This document shows, one piece after another, positions 1-8,134 of a stretch of DNA of 20,788 nucleotides. The stretch comes from UBA8110 sp964597275 (GTDB lineage: Bacteria; SAR324; NAC60-12). The number at the start of each line of letters is the position of its first letter. Positions within the stretch are counted from its first letter, which is position 1. The notes under the pieces were generated by a model. The model did no database searches and was not told the DNA's origin. It was given only the letters and a program-made list of their open reading frames with translations. The stretch is from positions 1-20,788 of the forward strand of contig CAZQXS010000063.1 in assembly GCA_964597275.1 (NCBI GenBank), given 5' to 3'. The translations under genes and the position numbers were made by a program.

Positions 1-1568
1 CCGATCTGATCTTTTACAAACGCGCCCTCCGCCTTCTGTTCAATTACTTCCGGTCTGCCCACGCTGAAAAGCAAGGTCGTCGCCTCCTCCACGGCATCGG
101 GATATTTCCCAAAGAACGCCTTGATGTCGCGCTTGAGGCTTTCGGGCATGTCGCGGTACGCCGTGCGTTGCTCAAACTGCGCAAGAGCAAAATACACAAG
201 CAGATCATTGCGTCGGCTGGTTTGGGCTGCTGCAAAAGTCTTGTCGCCGTAGTGCTCCTTGAGTGCCTCAAAGGCTTTTTTATGGGAACCGGCAACCCTC
301 CGGAGGCGTTCTGAGTGTTCAAACTCCGAGTTGGCAGGAAGGCGACCTAGGTCGAGGGTGGTTTCCCAAAAGTGATCGAACAGTTCCTTGTGCTTGTCAA
401 GGAGCCCCTTGGCGATTGGCTGGGCGGGAGCTTGCACTTCGCGTTGGGTAAGCTGTCTCCAGTTCCGCCGGACGTGTTGGCGTTCCAGCAAGAAGCGCTG
501 TTCCTCCAGCTTGTCCTTGAAGAGGATAAAAACTCCCGGACCAACCGCAATTGGATTTTTCGCTAGGGTTCTCTTGAGGTATTCCTTGAATTCGGCTTGC
601 CCGTAGTAACGTTGAAAGGTGTTGCGTGAGGTGATCACACCATCCTTGTAGGGCTTGAACTGGCGCACGGTGCTTTCTCCGGCAACCATCACCGAGACAA
701 TCAGGAGCTTGTTGGCGCACTGGTAGGCCTGCCTCAAGGTGTCCTCCCGCTCCCCAAGGTCTTCAATCACATTGAGGACGTACCCGAGGTTCACGAGGTC
801 GCTTGGGGTCCGTTCTCCGTCGGGGCGATGCGCTGGGTCCCATCCGGAAACGCTGACCCCGTGCGCCTCCAGTTCCCGCACGTCGTCCCCCTTGCCGCAG
901 CCGTAATCGAGGACGGAATGGATTCCGTCGAAATAGCCGTGCCGGGCGAGAACCTGCATGGGGGCGGAGAGCTTGTTGCGGTCAATCGCCGTCTTGTGAC
1001 GCTGGATGTCATTGGTAGGCAAGGCGGCAGGACTCCCGCTCTCCGGAGCCTCCTGCGGGTGCAGGCGACCGCTTTCATCAAGAAAATACCCTTTGGTGCG
1101 GATCAACCGCTCCCAATTTTTCTTGAAGCCGATGGAACGGGAATTTTCGTACAGCCCCGCCGCTTCCCCTTCCTGAGTGATGGCCGCAAACAGGGCGCGG
1201 CGCGGATCATCTTCAGCAACGAAGGTTTCCTTGCGGTGCAGAATCGGAGGATTGTCCGAAGTGCGGTAATCCGCCGTGCGCACCGACAGCGCTTCGAGGC
1301 TGACAGTGTGGCTTTGGGCCAAGGCGGGATAGGCGTAGGTGTCGAAACCGGGATAGTGCAACAAGGTAAGCTTGAAGTCGCGCCGGGAGAATTTGGCGAC
1401 GTTCCATGCGTTCCAGTCCAGCTTGAGTGCTGTTGCCGTTTTTTCCGTCAGCACTGCAAGTTCCGGTGACGCTGCGACAAGGGCGCTCTGGTGCAGGTAA
1501 ACCGCATCGCGGAGGTGCTTGCCCAAGCGGAGTTCGGCAACTAGTTTTCGGAACTGTGGAAAATCCAT
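1..1568 (-). CDS. DNA phosphorothioation-associated putative methyltransferase (partial, runs off left edge)
   Basis: The minus strand is open from ATG at 1568 to the window edge (522 codons, no stop), so the protein lacks its C-terminal end here. It begins MDFPQFRKLVAELRLGKHL and carries a central SAM-dependent methyltransferase core at about residues 217-245: motif I VLDYGCGKGDDV, then the acidic strand-2 end GWDPAHRPDG, then DLVNLGYVLNVIEDL. N-terminal opening, central Rossmann core and long C-terminal part match what I know of the family annotated as DNA phosphorothioation-associated putative methyltransferase (TIGR04096-like). Members often, but not always, sit near dnd/dpt genes; none is visible here, but everything further left is outside the window. 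An in-frame TAA lies 14 codons upstream, so ATG 1568 is the first good start; no clear Shine-Dalgarno is seen. The gene follows the N-formylglutamate amidohydrolase with 55 nt between them. Its substrate is unknown to me. Confidence 0.85.
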   Translation of the reverse strand, partial: MDFPQFRKLVAELRLGKHLRDAVYLHQSALVAASPELAVLTEKTATALKLDWNAWNVAKFSRRDFKLTLLHYPGFDTYAYPALAQSHTVSLEALSVRTADYRTSDNPPILHRKETFVAEDDPRRALFAAITQEGEAAGLYENSRSIGFKKNWERLIRTKGYFLDESGRLHPQEAPESGSPAALPTNDIQRHKTAIDRNKLSAPMQVLARHGYFDGIHSVLDYGCGKGDDVRELEAHGVSVSGWDPAHRPDGERTPSDLVNLGYVLNVIEDLGEREDTLRQAYQCANKLLIVSVMVAGESTVRQFKPYKDGVITSRNTFQRYYGQAEFKEYLKRTLAKNPIAVGPGVFILFKDKLEEQRFLLERQHVRRNWRQLTQREVQAPAQPIAKGLLDKHKELFDHFWETTLDLGRLPANSEFEHSERLRRVAGSHKKAFEALKEHYGDKTFAAAQTSRRNDLLVYFALAQFEQRTAYRDMPESLKRDIKAFFGKYPDAVEEATTLLFSVGRPEVIEQKAEGAFVKDQI

Positions 1569-1623
1569 CAGCAACCAAGGCTGTGGTTCTTGATCAATGC
1601 GAAGCGGGGATTAGTGATTCACC

Positions 1624-2595
1624 TTATGCGATGACCTGTTCGGAGGTGTTTCCGTCCAACCGTTCGGCGGCAAACTCCTGCATTTTTCCCATCAACCCGT
1701 TCAGGTCGCGCTGGAGGTGGGCAAAGCCCTCGTGGCATTCGAGGGTGGCTTCGTCCATGTAGAGGTCGCGGCGGATTTCGATTTGCAGGCTGTGAATGCC
1801 GTGAGCTGGGTCGGAATGGTGTTGCAGGATCCACGCGCCTGCGTAGGGATCGTTGACGGACACGTCATAGCCTGAATCCGTCAGCGTCTCCCGCACCATG
1901 GCCGTGAATTCGGACGCACAGGCGGTTCCGTGCAAATCCCCCAGCACGATGTCCGGGCGCAGGGTTCCGGGCTTGTCCGGGGTGTGCTTGTTGCCCCGTG
2001 ATTTCATCGAGTGCCAGTTGACGTGCCAGACGTTGGGGAAGCTGGATTTCAGCAGTCGGAGCCACGCCGCCAGGGTGTCGTGATACGGGCGGTAGCAAGT
2101 CTGGATGCGCCGGAACACTTCGGCAGGAGCGAGTTTGCGGTCGTACAGCATTCCCCCCGCTGCGAACTCCTGCCAGATCAGGCCAATCCCGCGTTGCGAC
2201 TTGATGCTGGGTTGCAGCGAACCCACCCCCACCTCGGCCCACTCGTCCAAGGAGAGGTCCGCTCCGGGCCAAGCCTCGCTGAGCAGGGCCGGGTCAATGT
2301 CCTCCGGGGCACGGTTCGGGTCAATGTAGGTGCGGGGGAACCGCGCCGCCAACACGGGGATTCCCAGCACTGGCGCTCTGGCGATCAGTTCATCCACATA
2401 GGCGTCCTCGCCATAGCGCAACTTCGCCTCCGGCAGAGCAGATCCAAAATCCCCCGGATACTCCCGCCCGCAGTGCGGCACGTCAAAGACCAGCGGCTGC
2501 CATGCCCCTTCCGGGAGCATCTCGCGAAGGACGGAGTGGAGGTTGGTGTCTTTCACAAGAAATTGAATGGCATCAGTGGCATGACGGCCTTCCAC
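1624..2595 (-). CDS. N-formylglutamate amidohydrolase family protein (HutG-like)
   Basis: A 323-aa protein of the N-formylglutamate amidohydrolase family (PF05013 type), whose members hydrolyse N-formyl-L-glutamate to formate and glutamate in histidine breakdown or act on similar N-acyl amino acids. Visible conserved blocks are DVPHCGREYP (38-47), RTYIDPNR (88-95), HVNWHSM (191-197), VLGDLHG (217-223), NDPYAG (247-252) and EIRRDLYMDE (272-281). The start is GTG at 2595, directly after the TGA of the upstream ATPase (TGA-T-GTG), which suggests coupled translation; the overlapping ATG in another frame stops after 14 codons, and a later in-frame ATG at residue 26 would still precede all motifs. 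No other hut genes are present. Its position at the end of a peptide-importer operon suggests it processes the imported substrate. Family is sure; the exact substrate is not. Confidence 0.85.
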   Translation of the reverse strand: MEGRHATDAIQFLVKDTNLHSVLREMLPEGAWQPLVFDVPHCGREYPGDFGSALPEAKLRYGEDAYVDELIARAPVLGIPVLAARFPRTYIDPNRAPEDIDPALLSEAWPGADLSLDEWAEVGVGSLQPSIKSQRGIGLIWQEFAAGGMLYDRKLAPAEVFRRIQTCYRPYHDTLAAWLRLLKSSFPNVWHVNWHSMKSRGNKHTPDKPGTLRPDIVLGDLHGTACASEFTAMVRETLTDSGYDVSVNDPYAGAWILQHHSDPAHGIHSLQIEIRRDLYMDEATLECHEGFAHLQRDLNGLMGKMQEFAAERLDGNTSEQVIA

Positions 2596-2596
2596 A

Positions 2597-3595
2597 TCAC
2601 CCGGACGTTTCGTTCAAGTGGCAGGCGGCTTGCCGTCCAGCAGCAATCGCCTGTAACTTCGGAGTTTCCTCGCGGCAACGCGGGGAAGCGTGCGGGCAGC
2701 GCGGGTGGAAGTGGCATCCGGATGGTGGATCGAGCGGCGAGGGGATTTCTCCGGCAACTGGCATGTACTCCCGCTTCCGGAGGTCGAGGCGCGGCACCTC
2801 ATTGAGCAGGGCTTGGGTGTAGGGGTGGTTGGGGCTTTGGAACAGTTCCTCCGTTGGCGCGATCTCCACCACCCGCCCCAAGTACATGATCACCACGCGA
2901 TCCGAGATGTGTTCGACGACGCTGAGATCGTGGCTGATGAAGAGGTAGGTGAGGTCCAGCACCTCCCGCAGGTCCATGAAGAGGTTGAGCACCTGCGCCT
3001 GAATGGAGACATCGAGCGCAGCCACGGCTTCGTCGCACACCAGAAACTCCGGCTGCACCGCCAAGGCGCGGGCCACGCCGAGACGCTGCCGCTGCCCTCC
3101 GGAAAACTGGTGGGGGTAGCGCACCTTGTAGGACGCATCCAGCCCCACCTTTTCCAGCATCTCTTCCACATACTCGTCCTGCGTCCAGCCCTCCAGCATC
3201 CCGTGAATCCTCGGTGCTTCTCCCACGATATCGCGGACGCGCATCCGGGGGTTGAGCGAGGCGAAGGGATCCTGAAAGATCATCTGGATTTTCAGCGCGG
3301 CGGCTTTGCCTTCCGGGCTGGACGTGTCAGAAACATCGGCCTCGCGGTAGTGGATCGTGCCCGAGGTCGGGGGCAGGATGCCCGCAACCATGCGACCGTA
3401 GGTGGATTTTCCGCATCCCGACTCCCCCACCAACCCGACCACTTCGCCTTGCTCGATGGCCAAATCCACCTGATCCACCGCCTGCACCACTTCTTCCTGA
3501 AGGTCCGCACCCAGCTTTTGCGCAAGTTTCGCAGCAAAATCCAAATGCTTGACGAAACGCTTGGAGAGTCCTCGTGTTTCCAGCAGAGTCGTCAT
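2597..3595 (-). CDS. dppF: Dipeptide/oligopeptide ABC transporter ATP-binding protein (DppF/OppF type)
   Basis: A 332-aa cytoplasmic ATPase that, with the DppD-type partner, powers import through the two permeases. Walker A is GESGCGKST (57-65), the signature is FSGGQRQRLGVARAL, Walker B with the following loop is FLVCDEAVAALD, and the switch His lies in ISHDLSVVEH. The C-terminal oligopeptide-transporter extension is present (PNHPYTQALL, then Cys-containing CHFHPRCPHASPRC). I chose ATG 3595 (MTTLLETRGLSKRF), not the longer frame reaching 3673, because this ATG overlaps the TGA of the upstream ATPase gene as ATGA and the protein then begins where family members begin. The 26 extra residues of the longer frame are low-complexity Ala/Pro/Gly. 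The stop lies 1 nt before the GTG of the HutG-like gene. The symbol reflects family; substrate specificity is inferred only. Confidence 0.92.
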   Translation of the reverse strand: MTTLLETRGLSKRFVKHLDFAAKLAQKLGADLQEEVVQAVDQVDLAIEQGEVVGLVGESGCGKSTYGRMVAGILPPTSGTIHYREADVSDTSSPEGKAAALKIQMIFQDPFASLNPRMRVRDIVGEAPRIHGMLEGWTQDEYVEEMLEKVGLDASYKVRYPHQFSGGQRQRLGVARALAVQPEFLVCDEAVAALDVSIQAQVLNLFMDLREVLDLTYLFISHDLSVVEHISDRVVIMYLGRVVEIAPTEELFQSPNHPYTQALLNEVPRLDLRKREYMPVAGEIPSPLDPPSGCHFHPRCPHASPRCREETPKLQAIAAGRQAACHLNETSG

Positions 3596-4572
3596 GCCGC
3601 CTCCAGGTGTGGGTGGTGGCAAAGCAGCTCGCGCCCCGGAAGCGGTTCGGCAGGTTCTGGTGAAACCTGACACGCTTCGTCCGCCCGAGGGCAGCGGGTG
3701 CTGAAGGCACAGCCTTGAGGCAGGTGAAGCAACGAGGGGGTCATGCCCGGAATCTGGTTGAGCCGCTGGCCCCTGCGGTTGTGTGCCGGGACGGAGCCAA
3801 TCAGCCCGTGGGTGTAGGGATGCAGCGGCTGGTCAAGCACCTCGCCCACTGTGCCGCTTTCGACAATCCGCCCTGCGTACATCACACAAATCCTGTCCGC
3901 GAGTCCGGCGACCACCGCAAGGTCGTGCGTGATCCAGATCAGCGCGGTTCCAGACTCCCGGCAAAGCCGCTGCACCTCGTGAAGAATCTGCCCCTGAATG
4001 GTGACATCAAGCGCGGTGGTGGGTTCGTCCGCAATGATCAAATCCGGCTTGTTGAGCAGGGCGATCGCAATGGCGACACGCTGGCGCATTCCCCCGGAAA
4101 ACTGATGCGGGTATGCCTGAAGCCGTTCGTCCGGAGATGGAATGCCCACCTGCCCCAGCGCGTCCCGTGCCCGCTGACGTGCCGCTTCCTTCCCGATTGG
4201 CTCATGCGCCAAAATCGCCTCGATCATCTGCGTGTCAATGCGCAGCACAGGATTGAGCGTCATCATCGGATCCTGAAAGACCATCGCCATGCGGTTGCCG
4301 CGAATCCGGCGCATCTGTTCTTCCGGGAGTCCGATGAGTTCTTCCCCGTTGAACCGAATCTGTCCGTCCACCACCCGACCCGGTGGGTCCACCAGTCCAA
4401 GGATCGAAAAGCCTGTCACGGATTTTCCGGAGCCGGACTCCCCGACCAAGCCGAGAATCTGCCCCGGCTCTACCGTGAAACTCACGTCCTCCACCGCCTT
4501 CGCCACGCCTGCGCGGGTGAAGAAGTGCGTCCGAAGATTCCGGACTTCGAGGGTGGCTTGCGGCATGCTCAT
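3592..4572 (-). CDS. dppD: Dipeptide/oligopeptide ABC transporter ATP-binding protein (DppD/OppD type)
   Basis: A 326-aa ATPase subunit. Walker A is GESGSGKS (44-51), the Q-loop is VFQDPMMTLNP, the signature is FSGGMRQRVAIAIAL, Walker B is LIIADEPTTALD, and the switch His is in WITHDLAVVAGLADR. The C-terminal oligopeptide/dipeptide transporter region is present (HPYTHGLIGSVP, CAFSTRCPRADEAC). It starts at ATG 4572, overlapping the TGA of the upstream permease as ATGA; a second ATG two codons later (4566) cannot be excluded. Its own stop overlaps the start of the DppF-type gene by 4 nt in the same way. Length and motif order are normal for the family, and nothing in the nucleotide-binding motifs appears lost. 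Confidence 0.93.
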   Translation of the reverse strand: MSMPQATLEVRNLRTHFFTRAGVAKAVEDVSFTVEPGQILGLVGESGSGKSVTGFSILGLVDPPGRVVDGQIRFNGEELIGLPEEQMRRIRGNRMAMVFQDPMMTLNPVLRIDTQMIEAILAHEPIGKEAARQRARDALGQVGIPSPDERLQAYPHQFSGGMRQRVAIAIALLNKPDLIIADEPTTALDVTIQGQILHEVQRLCRESGTALIWITHDLAVVAGLADRICVMYAGRIVESGTVGEVLDQPLHPYTHGLIGSVPAHNRRGQRLNQIPGMTPSLLHLPQGCAFSTRCPRADEACQVSPEPAEPLPGRELLCHHPHLEAA

Positions 4573-5489
4573 TTCTGCAAGCGCGGATTGAGGACATCCC
4601 GGAGTTGGTCGCCCACGAGGTTGATGCTGACAATCGTGATCAGCAGGGCGATGCCGGGAAAGAAGCTGATCCAGTACTTCTGGCTCAGCATGTACTCAAA
4701 CCCGTTGGCGATCAACAGCCCCAGCGAGGGTTCGGTGATCGGCAATCCGATGCCCAAAAAGCTCAACGTTGCCTCCAGCGAGATCGCATGGGCGGTTTGG
4801 AGCGTGCCCACCACGATCAGCGGCGGGAGGCAGTTGGGCAGGAGGTGTCGGAAGACGATGCGGCGGTGGCTCAGGGCAAGGCAGGTTGCCGCCTCGATGT
4901 ACTCCTTCTGCCGCTCCACCAAGGCGCTGCCACGCACGGTGCGGGCGTAGTAGGCCCACTGCACCACCACCAGCGCGACGATGATCTTGTCCACGCCCTT
5001 GCCCAGCACCGCCACCAGCACCAGCGCTACAAGGATTGCCGGGAAGCTGAGTTGCAGGTCCACCACCCGCATGATCAGGGTTTCGGTCTTTCCTCCAAAA
5101 TACGCCGCGATCAGTCCCACCGCCCCACCAATGCAGAGCGCGATCAGGCCGCTCACCACGCCCACCCCAAGGCTCGTCCGCAGCCCGTAGAAGATCGCGC
5201 TGAGCAAATCCCGCCCCGCGCCGTCGGTGCCCAGCCAGTAGGTCATGCCCGTGTAGCTCTCCGTTCCCGGAGGCAGGCGGCTGTCCATCACATCCACAAC
5301 GGCAAGATCATAGGGATCAGTGGGTGAAATCACCGAGGCAAACACGCCGATGAAGAAGATGATCACCAAGCCGACAAAGGCTACGGTGGCAATCCGGCTA
5401 TCAAAATAATCCGCCACAAACCGCTGGAAGGGCGTCTGCACCTTGACGGTGATTTCCGGGGGCGTGGTTTCGCTTGGGAGTGCGGTCAT
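4569..5489 (-). CDS. dppC: Dipeptide/oligopeptide ABC transporter permease (DppC/OppC type)
   Basis: A 306-aa inner-membrane permease. The N-terminal cytoplasmic segment is followed by a first membrane helix (IATVAFVGLVIIFFIGVFA), the family block YWLGTDGAGRDLLSAIFYG, several more helices, and the cytoplasmic EAA loop (EYIEAATCLALSHRRIVFRH, then LLPNCLPPLIV) that docks the ATPases. The C-terminus ends LVGDQLRDVLNPRLQK, as usual for DppC. The frame is open up to 5558, but ATG 5489 (MTALPSETTPPE) is preferred because the extra 23 residues overlap the upstream permease gene and look like out-of-frame Arg/Ser/Cys translation. With this start the gene begins 7 nt after the upstream stop. The Shine-Dalgarno is weak, so translational coupling with the upstream permease is likely. 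Confidence 0.92.
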   Translation of the reverse strand: MTALPSETTPPEITVKVQTPFQRFVADYFDSRIATVAFVGLVIIFFIGVFASVISPTDPYDLAVVDVMDSRLPPGTESYTGMTYWLGTDGAGRDLLSAIFYGLRTSLGVGVVSGLIALCIGGAVGLIAAYFGGKTETLIMRVVDLQLSFPAILVALVLVAVLGKGVDKIIVALVVVQWAYYARTVRGSALVERQKEYIEAATCLALSHRRIVFRHLLPNCLPPLIVVGTLQTAHAISLEATLSFLGIGLPITEPSLGLLIANGFEYMLSQKYWISFFPGIALLITIVSINLVGDQLRDVLNPRLQK

Positions 5490-5496
5490 GTCCGGG

Positions 5497-6474
5497 TCAG
5501 GTCTTGATGTCCTGCAAACGCACGCGGGGGTCGAGGATCGAGTAAAGGATGTCCACAACCAGATTGATGGAGACGAACATCAGCACGATGATCATCAGGT
5601 ACGCCACCACCACCGGACGGTCCAGCAGGTGGATCGAGTCAATGATCAGCTTGCCCATCCCCGGCCAGGCGAACACCGTCTCGGTCACAACTGAGAAGGC
5701 GATCAACCCGCCCAGTTCCAAGCCCAGCACGGTCACGACCGGAATGAGGATGTTCTTGAGCAAATGCACCAGAATCAGCCGGGACTCGCTCAGTCCCTTG
5801 GCGCGGGCGAACTTCATGTAGTCCTGATGCACCACCTCGCGGGTGCCCGCCCGCGAGAGCCGGATCACCAGTGACATCTTGAAGAGCGAGAGGTTGAGTG
5901 CGGGCATCAACAAGTGCGAAAGCCCATCCAGCGTGAGGAAGCTGACCTCAACCCCGGCCACCAGAACGGTGTCGCCGCGTCCGGTGGAGGGCAGCCAGCC
6001 CAGCATCACGGCAAACACCATGATCATCATCAGGCCCACCCAGAAGGTCGGAAGACTGAATCCCAAAATGGACCCTGCCATGACCGTGCGGCTGAACTTG
6101 GAGTCCGGCTTCAATCCCGCATAGACCCCAAGCGGAATCCCGATCAGGATGGCCATGAACAGCGCGGCAAAGGCGAGTTCCAGTGTGGCGGGCATCCGCT
6201 GGATGATGAGCTTCAGAGCCGGCGTTCCAAAGATGAAGGACTTGCCCAAATCCCCCTGAAGGGCGTTGAGCAGAAAGTGTCCGTACTGCTCCGGAAGCGG
6301 CTTGTCCAAGCCGAAATCCCGAATCACCCGGTCAATCTCCGCCTGATCCGCCTCTGGGTTGACCAGCATGTCCACGGGGTCGCCGACGATGTTGACGCCG
6401 ACAAACACCAAAAGCGACATCACCAGCACGACCACAAGGCTTTGCAGTAGGCGGCGGATGATGAAAACCGACAC
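5497..6474 (-). CDS. dppB: Dipeptide/oligopeptide ABC transporter permease (DppB/OppB type)
   Basis: A 325-aa inner-membrane permease. It starts with the typical first helix (FIIRRLLQSLVVVLVMSLLV) and the periplasmic segment GDPVDMLVNPEA, then GLDKPLPEQYGHFL and GDLGKSF. The EAA loop is at about residues 218-245 (YMKFARAKGLSESRLILVHL), followed by the late block FAWPGMGKLIIDSI and the C-terminal DPRVRL. The start is GTG at 6474; an in-frame TAA lies five codons upstream, so no longer start exists. I see no Shine-Dalgarno before it; instead the leader carries CACCTCCTT, the complement of one. It lies 82 nt downstream of the binding-protein gene across a hairpin with a T-run, so it is probably expressed at a lower level than the binding protein. 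Confidence 0.93.
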   Translation of the reverse strand: MSVFIIRRLLQSLVVVLVMSLLVFVGVNIVGDPVDMLVNPEADQAEIDRVIRDFGLDKPLPEQYGHFLLNALQGDLGKSFIFGTPALKLIIQRMPATLELAFAALFMAILIGIPLGVYAGLKPDSKFSRTVMAGSILGFSLPTFWVGLMMIMVFAVMLGWLPSTGRGDTVLVAGVEVSFLTLDGLSHLLMPALNLSLFKMSLVIRLSRAGTREVVHQDYMKFARAKGLSESRLILVHLLKNILIPVVTVLGLELGGLIAFSVVTETVFAWPGMGKLIIDSIHLLDRPVVVAYLMIIVLMFVSINLVVDILYSILDPRVRLQDIKT

Positions 6475-6508
6475 GGTGAGATTGCGTTAGAAGGAGGTGA
6501 GATCGGTG

Positions 6509-6539
6509 AAAAAGGCGGTCATCCGCAGACGACCGCCTT
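6509..6539 (-). terminator. Intercistronic rho-independent terminator or attenuator between binding protein and permeases
   Basis: Read on the minus strand, the stem AAGGCGGTC (6539-6531) pairs perfectly with GACCGCCTT (6520-6512) around a 10-nt loop, and the second arm runs into TTTTT (6513-6509). It starts 17 nt after the binding-protein stop and ends 34 nt before the permease GTG. A partial terminator in this place is a common way to make more binding protein than membrane components. The T-run is short, so readthrough is likely. Confidence 0.75.
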
Positions 6540-6556
6540 CAATCAAATTGGATGGC

Positions 6557-8134
6557 TTACTGAGAAAACACGTCGGAATAGACGGTGGCTTCATCCGTGC
6601 GGGCGTTGTACTTGATGCCCGTGCGGGCCGCCCAAGTGTTCACCTGATAGTGCAGCGGGATGATGCCCAGATCACCAATGGCGAGCTCCGTGGCTTTGGC
6701 CAGCAGGTTCTGGCGCTTGGCATCATCCACCGTCGCCAGCGCGTCCTCGACAAGGCGGTCCAACTCGGCATTGGAGTAACGCCCACGGTTGGAGGCGCCG
6801 AAGCCCTGTGACTTGTCGTAGGTGTGCAGCAACGACTTGAGCGGCGAGGAGGCTTCCCCGGTTCCAGCCCCCCAGCCGACGAGGATGAAGCTGAACTCCG
6901 GGGTCTTGTTCGGCCCACCGCGAGAGGCGCGGCGGAAGTACACGCTCTTCGGCATGGTTTCCACCGCTGTCTTGATGCCGATGCGCGTGAGCATCTGTGC
7001 AATCGCCTCGCAGATTTTCGCGTCGTTGATGTAGCGGTCGTTCGGGCCGTGGATGGTGAGCTGGAAACCGTTGGGAACTCCGGCTTCGGCTAGCAGCTTT
7101 TTCGCGCCTGCCGGGTCATACGCCTCCGGCTGAAGGCTCGGACTGACCCCGAAGAAGCCCTCCGGCAGCAACTGCCCGGCCTTGATCGCCACGCCTTCCA
7201 TCACCCGGTCCACGATCGCATCGCGGTGGATCGCCTTGGAAATCGCCTTGCGGACGCGCAAGTCCTTGAGCGGATTCTTGATCGCACCACCGTCCTTCGA
7301 CTTCACAAACGGCGAGTCGTCGCGGTCGTGGTCGAGGTGCAGGTAGATCACGCGGTTGGAGATGCCCTGACTGAGCGCGATTCCTGATTCACTCTTCAGG
7401 CGCGTGATGTCGGTGGTGGGCACATTGTCAATGAAGTCCACGTCGCCCGCCAGCAGCGCGGCCACACGGGCCGGGCCGGACTTGATGGGCTTGACCACGA
7501 TGCGCTTCCATTCCGGCTTCTCGCCCCAGTAGTTCTCGTTGCGCTCCAGAATCAGCCGATCTCCGGGCACCCACTCGACAAACTTGAACTTGCCGGTGCC
7601 GATGGTCGCTTTGCCGCTGTTGTAGTCCTCCGTGGTCGCCCCGTCTCCGTATTTCTTGGAGATGATGCTGACGGTGGACATGTCGTTGGGCATCAGCGGG
7701 TAGGGTCGCTCGGTCTTGATGTGAACGGTGTGATCGTCCACCTTGGAGATCGACTTGCCCTTGAGGTAGGTTCCGAAGCTCGAAGGCGAGTTCGGGACGT
7801 TCGGCGCCCGCTCGAAGGTGAAGACCACGTCATCCGCGGTGAACGAACTGCCGTCGTGGAACTTCACGCCCTTGCGCAACTTGAACTCCCACGTCAGGTC
7901 GTTGATCGCCTTCCACGAAACCGCCAGTCCGGGCAGCAGTTGCTGCTTGGAGTCCGTCATGATCAGGCGGTCGAAAATCTCTCTCGACAGCGCGTTGTTG
8001 GGTCCGAGGTTGTGATAGTGCGGGTCAATCGAGGAGGGTTCGGACTTGATGCCCGCCCTCAGTTCCTGCGCCGAAACATTTCCGGCAACAAGCATGACGC
8101 CAAGCGTCAACAGCATGCAAAACAGTCGTTTCAT
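6557..8134 (-). CDS. dppA: Peptide/oligopeptide ABC transporter substrate-binding protein (SBP_bac_5 family)
   Basis: A 525-aa periplasmic solute-binding protein, first gene of the importer operon. It starts at ATG 8134 (MKRLFCMLLTLGVMLVAG), preceded by AAAAGGAG 4 nt upstream. The N-terminus is a signal peptide with two Lys/Arg, a hydrophobic core and a probable cleavage at VSA-QE (about residues 22/23); there is no lipobox. Family 5 hallmarks follow: SEPSSIDPHYHN, LSREIFDRLI, LLPGLAVSW, WEFKLRKGVKFHDGSSFTAD, FERAPN, GTGKFKFVEW, NENYWG, LRVRKAISKAIHRD, and PLHYQVNTWAARTGIKYNAR near the C-terminus. The frame is open to 8305, but the extra 57 residues precede the signal peptide and look random. 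The nearby N-acyl amino-acid hydrolases suggest a peptide or N-acylated amino acid as ligand; that is inference. The symbol is by family only. Confidence 0.93.
   Translation of the reverse strand: MKRLFCMLLTLGVMLVAGNVSAQELRAGIKSEPSSIDPHYHNLGPNNALSREIFDRLIMTDSKQQLLPGLAVSWKAINDLTWEFKLRKGVKFHDGSSFTADDVVFTFERAPNVPNSPSSFGTYLKGKSISKVDDHTVHIKTERPYPLMPNDMSTVSIISKKYGDGATTEDYNSGKATIGTGKFKFVEWVPGDRLILERNENYWGEKPEWKRIVVKPIKSGPARVAALLAGDVDFIDNVPTTDITRLKSESGIALSQGISNRVIYLHLDHDRDDSPFVKSKDGGAIKNPLKDLRVRKAISKAIHRDAIVDRVMEGVAIKAGQLLPEGFFGVSPSLQPEAYDPAGAKKLLAEAGVPNGFQLTIHGPNDRYINDAKICEAIAQMLTRIGIKTAVETMPKSVYFRRASRGGPNKTPEFSFILVGWGAGTGEASSPLKSLLHTYDKSQGFGASNRGRYSNAELDRLVEDALATVDDAKRQNLLAKATELAIGDLGIIPLHYQVNTWAARTGIKYNARTDEATVYSDVFSQ

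Noticed and set aside
263..1469. Several plus-strand open frames in the first 1.5 kb
   Set aside because: They are shadows of the minus-strand methyltransferase, which is open over the whole stretch and carries SAM-binding motifs.
3715..4950. Plus-strand open frame of 411 codons opposite the DppD and DppC genes
   Set aside because: It crosses the junction of two well-supported minus-strand genes and has His/Arg-rich, non-globular composition.
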